Assembly: GCA_004297645.1 (NCBI GenBank)
Contig: SCUG01000453.1
Coordinates: 1-5,166, forward strand
DNA length: 5,166 nt
Direction: 5' to 3'
Source: Saprospiraceae bacterium
GTDB lineage: Bacteria; Bacteroidota; Bacteroidia; Chitinophagales; Saprospiraceae
Below are positions 1 through 5,074 of the stretch, piece after piece. How positions within the stretch are numbered: position 1 is the stretch's first letter; every line of letters begins with the position of its first letter. The position numbers and the translations under genes were made by a program. The notes under the pieces were generated by a model, which had not been told where the DNA came from, did not search any database, and saw only the letters and a program-made list of their open reading frames with translations.

Positions 1-433
1 GTTCCAGCGATAAATCAAGCCCGGCAGCTATTTCCTGATAACTCAGCCCTTCGATGTCCCGCAGTTGCATGATGTGTTGTTGCTTTTCGGGCAACTGCTC
101 CATCATTTTCCTCACCATACCGATGATGTCATTGGAGACGGCTTGCCGGTAAGGACCGGGGGATTTGTCCTGTAAGTCGAAGCCGGGTTTTATCCCTTCG
201 GTCCGTTTGTGTTTTGAGCGCAGCTTATCAATCGAAAGGTTTCGGGTCGCGGTGATGCACCAAGCCTCGATGTTGGCAATTTGGTCACTATGCTCCCGAT
301 TGTTCCATAGTTTGATGAACACTTCCTGCACAATATCCTCAGCTTCCGTTGGGCTGTTCACCATGCGCATGGAGAAGCGGAAAAGCTTGTTTTTTAAATG
401 AAGTATTTTCGATTGAAATTCTTGTAGGCTCAT
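1..433 (-). CDS. ECF-type RNA polymerase sigma factor, 3' end cut by window edge
   Basis: A sigma-70 family factor of the ECF group, expected to join core RNA polymerase and direct it to a set of promoters. The 144 visible residues begin MSLQEFQSKI. Residues 10-75 fit region 2: a helix with NKLFRFSMRM, then EAEDIVQEVFIKLWNN (30-45), the region 2.2 core-binding signature, then EAWCITATRNLSIDKLRSK (56-74), matching regions 2.3-2.4 for -10 melting and recognition. A linker (about 76-100) leads into region 4, where QLPEKQQHIMQLRDIEGLSYQEIA (113-136) is the typical start of the -35-binding helix-turn-helix. The reading frame is still open at base 1; family members are usually 160-200 residues, so some 20-50 are missing. 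The start at 433 is chosen because no in-frame ATG was seen in the roughly 50 bases upstream and the protein begins at the normal distance from region 2. No clear Shine-Dalgarno is present. A cognate anti-sigma factor, if any, would lie beyond the left edge. The family is clear; the regulon is unknown. Confidence 0.93.
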   Translation of the reverse strand, partial: MSLQEFQSKILHLKNKLFRFSMRMVNSPTEAEDIVQEVFIKLWNNREHSDQIANIEAWCITATRNLSIDKLRSKHKRTEGIKPGFDLQDKSPGPYRQAVSNDIIGMVRKMMEQLPEKQQHIMQLRDIEGLSYQEIAAGLDLSLE

Positions 434-443
434 TTCGAGAAGG

Positions 444-469
444 TGACGATGCCTCTGCTGGCATTGTTA
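444..469. repeat. Imperfect inverted repeat just upstream of the sigma factor start
   Basis: The arms 444-453 and 460-469 flank a six-base centre (tctgct). The inner five pairs (ATGCC/GGCAT) are perfect; the outer five include two G-T pairs. It lies 11-36 bases upstream of the sigma factor ATG, within its likely leader or promoter. It could be an operator or an RNA hairpin, but a dyad of this quality may be chance. Confidence 0.35.
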
Positions 470-534
470 CAACGGCTGTGAAAATTGTTGGCAATAACAC
501 CCTAAAGAAAAGGTAAATAAAAGAAAGGATGCCC

Positions 535-542
535 TACTTTTG
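535..542 (+). promoter_or_regulatory. Candidate Bacteroidota -7 promoter element for the permease gene
   Basis: TACTTTTG matches the Bacteroidota primary-sigma -7 consensus TAnnTTTG exactly. It would put transcription start near 549-550 and give a leader of about 22 bases before the ATG at 572. The partner -33 TTG element is not visible at the usual distance (about 508-518 is A-rich without TTG), so the promoter is either weak in that part or relies on the A-rich upstream DNA. Confidence 0.45.
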
Positions 543-571
543 GCGTTGAGTGAGAAGAAATTAAGTGAAAT

Positions 572-2272
572 ATGCAGCTCAAAAAATTCGACAAGCTCCT
601 CATAAAAAGTTTTATACCGCCATTCGTGGTCACGTTTTTCATCGCCCTGTTTGTGTTGGTGATGCAAACGCTGTGGCTTTACATAGACGACATCGCAGGG
701 AAAGGCGTGGGTTTCTTCCTGCTGGTTGAGTTGGTGAGTTACATGTCGGTGTCAATGATACCAATGGCGCTGCCGGTGGCGGTGCTCATTTCCTCGGTGA
801 TGGTGTTGGGGAATCTGGCCGAGCGGTACGAACTGTCGAGCATAAAATTTGCCGGAGTCAGTTTGTGGCGGGTGATGATGCCACTGATGGCGGTGACCAC
901 CCTGATAGGTGTCTTATCATTTTTTTGTTCCAATAATTTCATCCCTGTTTCCAACCTGAAGTTCAAGTCCCGGCTATATGACATTCGGCGGCAGAAGCCC
1001 ACTTTGAGCCTTGAAGAAAAATCTTTTAACGACGACTTTCAGGGGTTTTCCATTCGCATCGGTGACAAACTGCCCGACGGCCGCACCATCGAAGACGTCC
1101 TTTTGTACGACAATTCTATGTCTGGCAACGGGCAGCTTATGGCTGTCATGGCGGACAGTGGAGAAATGTTCGGCTCCATTGATGGGAAGTATTTTGTCAT
1201 GAACTTGTTCAACGGCCACCAATACTTCGAACCTAAACCGGTAATGACTAAAGGCAAGCGCAATTTTCCCATGGTGCGCACCAGTTTCAAGGAATGGAAC
1301 AAGGTGTTCGACCTCGACGAGTTTGAACTGGACCGCACGGACGAGAATTTATTTAAGTCGCACCACACCATGTTGAGTGAGCGCCAGTTGCTCATCGCAA
1401 TAGACTCCATCGACAAAAGTATCGCTGAGCGGTTGGAGAAAAATGCAGACCAGACCGATAAACATTTTTTCTTCTTGAACCAAGCAATGGAACAGCGCCT
1501 GCGCAAACTGCGAAAACAGAACTTGACGGACCACATCACCGGCACCGGAGCCTATGCCGTCACCAAGACAGTACCGGCCATACCTGCTCCAAAAAATAGT
1601 GTAGATAGCGCAGAGCAAAAGAAGACGGTGCAACAACCGTTAGTGAAAACCCGAATAAAGCCGGTTTTTCGGGAACCGGAGGAAGAAACGGCAAACGGCA
1701 GGCAGGCTAAGGGCGGCACGGTCAGGGCCAACCTGAATTCAAACCGCCAATATCTGCCAATGGATAGCTGTCTTACGGGGGCCGCAGCCATCGTCATGCA
1801 ATACCCCAAATTCACTCGCGACAGGATTTTCGATAAAGCCAGCAATGACGTGAGAAGCCTCAGAGACCAGGCTCAATATACCCAATCTGCCCTCTCGAAT
1901 ACCGAAGAGAACCGGGTGAAGCACGTCTTCGAGTTCAACTCGAAATTCAGCCTGGCGGTGGCTTGTTTTATCTTTTTATTTGTCGGTGCCCCCATGGGGG
2001 CTATCGTCCGCAAAGGAGGATTTGGCTGGCCACTTCTTATTTCCATTGTATTTTTCATGCTGTTCGTGGTCATCACCATTTTTAGCAAGAACATTGCGGA
2101 GCGATTTGTCATCGGTGCCGTTCTGGCCTCCTGGCTCAACTGCCTTATCATTTTTCCAATGGGATTAGCGCTGACATTTTGGGCCATGCACGACGCCACG
2201 ATTCAGCAATTGGTTGATTTTTTTAAGTTCAAATGGCTGTTTAAAAGGCGTGTTGGCAGGGTGGCGCTTTAG
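572..2272 (+). CDS. LptF/LptG (YjgP/YjgQ) family permease, LPS export
   Basis: Inner-membrane permease of the LptB2FG exporter, which extracts LPS from the inner membrane and passes it to the LptC/LptA bridge. Of 566 residues, TM1 is about 14-36, TM2 57-80, TM3 98-120. A coupling-helix segment AERYELSSIKFAG (83-95) should contact the ATPase LptB; E87 aligns with the conserved glutamate there. A beta-rich periplasmic domain (about 122-260; GFSIRIGDKLPDG at 158-170) fits the jellyroll. TM4-TM6 follow at about 457-476, 486-506 and 510-537, with the signature FVGAPMGAIVRKGGFGWP (470-487). Between jellyroll and TM4 lies a long insert: a charged helical part (268-316) and a Pro/Lys/Gln-rich probably disordered part (325-395). 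E. coli LptF and LptG are about 360 residues; Bacteroidota homologues are often longer. The ATG at 572 follows an in-frame TGA at 566 and no Shine-Dalgarno is seen. LptF and LptG cannot be told apart here, and no second permease or LptB is in the window. Confidence 0.93.
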   Translation: MQLKKFDKLLIKSFIPPFVVTFFIALFVLVMQTLWLYIDDIAGKGVGFFLLVELVSYMSVSMIPMALPVAVLISSVMVLGNLAERYELSSIKFAGVSLWRVMMPLMAVTTLIGVLSFFCSNNFIPVSNLKFKSRLYDIRRQKPTLSLEEKSFNDDFQGFSIRIGDKLPDGRTIEDVLLYDNSMSGNGQLMAVMADSGEMFGSIDGKYFVMNLFNGHQYFEPKPVMTKGKRNFPMVRTSFKEWNKVFDLDEFELDRTDENLFKSHHTMLSERQLLIAIDSIDKSIAERLEKNADQTDKHFFFLNQAMEQRLRKLRKQNLTDHITGTGAYAVTKTVPAIPAPKNSVDSAEQKKTVQQPLVKTRIKPVFREPEEETANGRQAKGGTVRANLNSNRQYLPMDSCLTGAAAIVMQYPKFTRDRIFDKASNDVRSLRDQAQYTQSALSNTEENRVKHVFEFNSKFSLAVACFIFLFVGAPMGAIVRKGGFGWPLLISIVFFMLFVVITIFSKNIAERFVIGAVLASWLNCLIIFPMGLALTFWAMHDATIQQLVDFFKFKWLFKRRVGRVAL

Positions 2273-2301
2273 CGCACTGGCCCCAAAACGCTAAAACGCC
2301 A
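2262..2301 (+). other. Strong hairpin spanning the permease stop codon
   Basis: The arms 2262-2274 and 2289-2301 pair in 12 of 13 positions; the single mismatch is C2267 against A2296. The loop is 14 bases. The 5' arm contains the TAG stop (2270-2272) of the permease and the 3' arm ends ten bases before the ATG of the next gene. No T tract follows, so this is not a standard intrinsic terminator. It could limit read-through into the next gene, mark an RNA-processing site, or mask the next start until ribosomes on the permease open it. An overlapping alternative pairing (2276-2281 with 2298-2303, ACTGGC/GCCAGT) also exists. Confidence 0.55.
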
Positions 2302-2311
2302 GTTCGATACC

Positions 2312-3001
2312 ATGAGAAACCTTTTCGACAAATATTGGCAGAAATGGACCACAGCTTGTGCCGTTGGTGAATTGCTGGGTATGGGGGCTGTGGCACTCAT
2401 TGCCCTTTCCTACAATCGTTGGGCGGGCGAGCCTCTCACCGCCGGAAGCAAAGCCCTCAACCTGCTCGTCATGGTATTTGCCGGGGCCATAGAGGGGTTC
2501 GTTCTTGGCTTCTGGCAATGGCGGGTGCTTCGGCTGAAATTTCCTATAATTCCTGCTAAAGAGTGGATTGGTTATACGATGGCCGTTGCCATGCTGGGGT
2601 GGTTTCTGGGTATGCTGCCCTCGCTGCTCCTGACCTTGGGAAATGCTCCCGTGCCCCCGGAGGAAGTGGAGCCGCCACTGGTTCTGATTTTGGCGGGGGC
2701 CATGGCATTGGGGTTGTTCCTCGGCGCCATGTTCGGGTTGTTCCAATGGTTTGCCTTTCATAAATATGCCCGTGAGTCCATTCAGTGGGTGACTGGCAAT
2801 TCGCTCGGCTGGGGGTTGGGTATGATGTTCATTTTCGCGGCCGCCGCGTGGCCGGACGCGGCCTCGCCTTTATTTACCGTAATATTGGCCGGCATGGCTG
2901 GCGGCTCGCTGGCCGGGCTGAGCGTGGGTGCCATTACCGGCATTTATTTGAATCGGATAATAGCAGAAAATGAAGCCGCCGGTGGTGCGCAAAAGGGTTG
3001 A
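2312..3001 (+). CDS. Repeat-built polytopic membrane protein of unknown function
   Basis: I do not recognise a named family with certainty. The 229 residues are very hydrophobic, with about six membrane segments (roughly 14-33, 47-69, 86-109, 123-146, 161-180, 186-210) and no signal peptide or catalytic motif. A unit recurs: a Trp followed by a helix with G-W/E-x-x-G (W12..GELLG, W85..GWFLG, W159..GWGLG), and a Gly-rich helix ending G-x-x-Q-W (GFWQW 66-70, GLFQW 142-146, degenerate GIYLN 210-214). Similar QW/GW patterns occur in uncharacterised membrane proteins of cyanobacteria and Chloroflexi (recollection, not searched). The loop 110-121 is Pro/Glu-rich (NAPVPPEEVEPP), and the C-terminus is a short Glu/Ala/Gly tail. 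The ATG at 2312 is the first in frame after the upstream TAG, with no evident Shine-Dalgarno. It follows the permease by 39 bp on the same strand, so co-transcription is likely, but a role in LPS export is not shown. Confidence 0.8.
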   Translation: MRNLFDKYWQKWTTACAVGELLGMGAVALIALSYNRWAGEPLTAGSKALNLLVMVFAGAIEGFVLGFWQWRVLRLKFPIIPAKEWIGYTMAVAMLGWFLGMLPSLLLTLGNAPVPPEEVEPPLVLILAGAMALGLFLGAMFGLFQWFAFHKYARESIQWVTGNSLGWGLGMMFIFAAAAWPDAASPLFTVILAGMAGGSLAGLSVGAITGIYLNRIIAENEAAGGAQKG

Positions 3002-3083
3002 CCGGGAATCATTCGCTGTGAAAACATGGCGCAGGTATCACAGACTTACAGCCAAAAGTCCGTTGTTTCATTCCCAGTTTTAT

Positions 3084-3093
3084 TTTGCGCAAA
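3084..3093. promoter_or_regulatory. Perfect ten-base palindrome TTTGCGCAAA, possible operator
   Basis: TTTGCGCAAA reads the same on both strands and lies 172 bases before the transporter ATG, in AT-rich surroundings. Symmetric sites of this size are typical targets of dimeric regulators, but a ten-base palindrome can arise by chance and no second copy was noticed in the window. Confidence 0.25.
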
Positions 3094-3175
3094 CAGAGAT
3101 GGGCAAGCAATCTAATCTCCATTTTGTATATTTTCTCCCGGATTTTTTCTTGGAATGACTTTTCTCAATACCTTA

Positions 3176-3230
3176 CCGCCGGGTTTTGCGGCTGGATGTC
3201 AAATCATCCAACACAATCCACCATCCAGCC
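3176..3230 (+). promoter_or_regulatory. Nested, mutually exclusive hairpins in the transporter leader
   Basis: GGCTGGATG (3190-3198) pairs perfectly over nine bases with CATCCAGCC (3222-3230) across a 23-base loop. The same 5' arm also pairs through TGGATG (3193-3198) with CATCCA (3205-3210) across a six-base loop. Upstream, CCGC (3176-3179) can pair with GCGG (3188-3191), or GCCG (3178-3181) with CGGC (3189-3192), and either competes with the nine-base stem for 3190-3192. The structure ends 35 bases before the transporter ATG. It could be a leader RNA switch, a transcript-stabilising structure, or a DNA operator with a tandem half-site. No known riboswitch class is recognised. Confidence 0.45.
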
Positions 3231-3265
3231 AACAAACAATTCAACTATTTTAAACGAAGACTAAC

Positions 3266-5074
3266 ATGAGTGCAAAAAACGAAGCATGGGGCTCCAGGGT
3301 CGGCCTTATACTCGCCATGGCAGGCAACGCTGTCGGCCTCGGCAACTTCCTCCGCTTTCCGGTGCAGGCGGTACAAAACGGCGGTGGGGCGTTCATCATC
3401 CCCTACTTAGTCTGTTTCCTGCTGATGGGCATCCCCCTGTTGCTGGTCGAATGGTCTATGGGCCGCTTTGGCGGCCGTGCCGGCAACCACAGTACGCCCT
3501 ACATTCTGGACACAATGGCTAAGGGCCGGATGTGGAAATACATCGGCGTGTTCGGCATTTTCACCAACATCGCCGTGGCTTGCTACTACTGCTACATCGA
3601 AAGCTGGACGATGTCCTACGTCATCCATTCCGTCGCTGGCACTTTCTCCGGGATGGACCAAAGCCATGTGGCTGCCTTCTTCAACGATTATGTGGACGTA
3701 GGCACCTCCACCACCGGCATTCCATTCGAGGCGGTTGTTTTCTACGTTTTATGCCTGGGCCTCAATACCTACATCCTTTCCAAAGGCTTGGACGGGGTGG
3801 AAAAAGTCGCCAAAATCGGCATGCCGCTGTTGATTATTTTCGGTGCATTCCTCGCCGTTAAGGGATTGACTTTGGGCACCAGCGGCGCTACTCCTGAGCA
3901 TCCGACGGCCTCCGCCTGGGATGGCCTGAACTTCCTTTGGACGCCCCAGTTCGATTCATTGACCAACCCGAAAGTATGGCTCGCCGCCGCGGGGCAAATC
4001 TTCTTTACCCTCTCAGTGGGCATGGGTACTATCCATTGCTACGCCGCCTATGTTAAATCAAAAGAAGACATCGCCCTCAATGCCATGAGTGCCGGCTGGA
4101 TGAACGAATTCGTGGAAGTTGTACTCGGCAGTCTCATCGTTATTCCTATTGCCGCCGGTTACCTCGGCATAGCGTGGGTGCAGGAAAACGCCAGCTTCGG
4201 CATGGCCTTCCAAACGATGCCCTACCTTTTTCAACAATGGGGGCCAACGTTGGCGGCCATTGCGGGGCTGTTCTGGTTCGGCTTGCTGTTCTTTGCAGGC
4301 ATCACTTCCTCCTTAGCTATGGGCACTCCCTGGATGGGTTTCATGCGCGACGAGTTTGGGTGGCAGCGCGGCAAAGGGGCGCTCTCATTTGGCATCATCA
4401 CCCTGCTGCTGGGCCTGCCGACGGTTTTGTTTTACAACTATGGCGTGTTCGACGAATACGATTACTGGGCAGGCACCGTCTCGCTGGTCGTTTTTGCCCT
4501 GTGTGAAACCGTGGTTTTCGCCTGGATATTCGGCATGGAAAAAGGTTGGGCCGAAATCAAACTCGGCGCCGATGTCCACTTGCCCATCATTCTGAAGCAT
4601 GTGATAAAATGGGTGACGCCGCTCTTGCTGTTGTTCGTCTTCGTTGGCTCCCTCGTCACGCCCAAGGGCAACGAGTGGCAGAAGGCTTTTGCCAACTTGG
4701 GCAACGGCAATGGCTGGGAACTCGACAACGGCTCCCTCATCATGCAACTTCAAAATGCAGGCATCAAGGATGAAATTGCTTTTGTGCAAAACCCGGCTAC
4801 CTTGCCTGCCCTCCAGGAAGAGGCAGAAACCTTGCGGGAGGTCAGCGCCACCACCACCGACTTAAAGGAAAAGGCAAGGTTGGATGTGCAATACGAAAAG
4901 AAAATCAGCAAAATCAACCAGGTCTCCGACCCCGGTTACTTGGAAACTCTAAACAAAAAACTGACCTATATCCCGATAGCGAGGATACTGCTGCTGGGGC
5001 TTTTCATCGGCCTGGGGCTGCTCGTTCACCTGGCTTACGGAATCAGGGTCAAACAAGGAAGAAATACAGCATGA
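3266..5074 (+). CDS. LeuT-type neurotransmitter:sodium symporter (NSS/SLC6 family)
   Basis: Sodium-coupled importer, probably of a hydrophobic amino acid, in the inner membrane. The first 120 of 602 residues align to Aquifex LeuT without gaps. TM1 carries AGNAVGLGNFLRFP (19-32), with the Na1/Na2 ligands G20, A22, V23 and N27 in place. TM3 keeps V104 and Y108, the substrate-facing residues. TM5 keeps the G-x9-P motif (G177-P187). TM6 reads GQIFFTLSVGMG (243-254): F247, T248 and S250 match LeuT F253, T254, S256, while M253 replaces F259. N280 and E284 match N286 and E290; the glutamate indicates chloride independence. TM8 supplies A344, T347, S348 for Na2. The outer gate R30/D399 is intact; LeuT R5 of the inner gate is N5 here, next to K4. 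TM11 (about 447-465) and TM12 (571-592) are separated by some 100 extra hydrophilic residues, presumably periplasmic. LeuT has about 510-520 residues. The ATG at 3266 follows an in-frame TAA at 3251. The stop overlaps the small-subunit start. Confidence 0.95.
   Translation: MSAKNEAWGSRVGLILAMAGNAVGLGNFLRFPVQAVQNGGGAFIIPYLVCFLLMGIPLLLVEWSMGRFGGRAGNHSTPYILDTMAKGRMWKYIGVFGIFTNIAVACYYCYIESWTMSYVIHSVAGTFSGMDQSHVAAFFNDYVDVGTSTTGIPFEAVVFYVLCLGLNTYILSKGLDGVEKVAKIGMPLLIIFGAFLAVKGLTLGTSGATPEHPTASAWDGLNFLWTPQFDSLTNPKVWLAAAGQIFFTLSVGMGTIHCYAAYVKSKEDIALNAMSAGWMNEFVEVVLGSLIVIPIAAGYLGIAWVQENASFGMAFQTMPYLFQQWGPTLAAIAGLFWFGLLFFAGITSSLAMGTPWMGFMRDEFGWQRGKGALSFGIITLLLGLPTVLFYNYGVFDEYDYWAGTVSLVVFALCETVVFAWIFGMEKGWAEIKLGADVHLPIILKHVIKWVTPLLLLFVFVGSLVTPKGNEWQKAFANLGNGNGWELDNGSLIMQLQNAGIKDEIAFVQNPATLPALQEEAETLREVSATTTDLKEKARLDVQYEKKISKINQVSDPGYLETLNKKLTYIPIARILLLGLFIGLGLLVHLAYGIRVKQGRNTA
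5055..5061 (+). promoter_or_regulatory. Shine-Dalgarno-like site for the small subunit
   Basis: AAGGAAG lies nine bases before the ATG at 5071, inside the 3' end of the transporter gene. It is the clearest ribosome-binding-like sequence in the window, and together with the ATGA overlap it supports 5071 as a real start translated by terminating or re-initiating ribosomes. Confidence 0.5.

Larger units (their letters stand above)
434..571. other. Divergent intergenic region between sigma factor and permease
   Basis: A 138-bp spacer between two divergently transcribed genes, so it should hold promoters for both. On the plus strand it contains an exact TAnnTTTG element at 535-542. For the leftward sigma factor I searched for the same element in reverse (CAAAnnTA) and found none. 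Near the sigma start an imperfect dyad occupies 444-469. The stretch 481-530 is rich in A. No small gene is convincing here. Confidence 0.6.
3002..3265. other. Intergenic region upstream of the NSS transporter
   Basis: This 264-bp stretch separates the unknown membrane protein from the transporter and probably carries the transporter's promoter and leader. In order it holds: a 6-bp inverted repeat (CTGTGA 3016-3021 / TCACAG 3038-3043); a perfect 10-base palindrome (3084-3093); a weak 5-bp inverted repeat (GAGAT 3096-3100 / ATCTC 3115-3119) leading into a T-rich stretch; TATATTTT at 3127-3134, one mismatch from TAnnTTTG but without a -33 TTG; a T6 run at 3143-3148; and the nested hairpins 3176-3230. 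The last 35 bases before the ATG are A/C-rich and look unstructured, as expected for a Bacteroidota ribosome-loading region. An open frame over 2970-3158 is not convincing. Confidence 0.6.

Noticed and set aside
165..401. 78-codon plus-strand frame
   Set aside because: It lies entirely antisense to the sigma factor, whose conserved regions fix the coding strand.
1039..1545. 168-codon minus-strand frame
   Set aside because: It is antisense to the permease gene, including its jellyroll region, and its protein has low-complexity composition and no recognisable motif.
2291..2761. 156-codon minus-strand frame rich in Gln, Pro, Gly and His
   Set aside because: The composition is the expected complement of a hydrophobic membrane-protein gene, and the plus-strand frame explains the region better.
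3016..3043. CRP-like site (TGTGA ... TCACA)
   Set aside because: The half-sites are 16 bases apart rather than the 6 of a CRP site, so only an ordinary small inverted repeat remains.
3127..3134. TATATTTT as a -7 promoter element for the transporter
   Set aside because: It has one mismatch to TAnnTTTG in the most conserved part (the final G) and no TTG at the -33 distance, so it was noted in the intergenic entry but not called.
3096..3148. Intrinsic terminator after the unknown membrane protein
   Set aside because: The only stem before the T-rich stretch is five A/G-T/C pairs with a 14-base loop, and the T6 run has no GC-rich hairpin directly before it.
2970..3158. 62-codon plus-strand frame starting within the end of the unknown membrane protein
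   Set aside because: It overlaps the clear gene by 32 bases, has no ribosome-binding sequence or recognisable domain, and its composition looks like translated non-coding DNA.
4385..4789. 134-codon minus-strand frame
   Set aside because: It is antisense to the well-conserved TM9-TM11 region of the transporter and matches no family I know.
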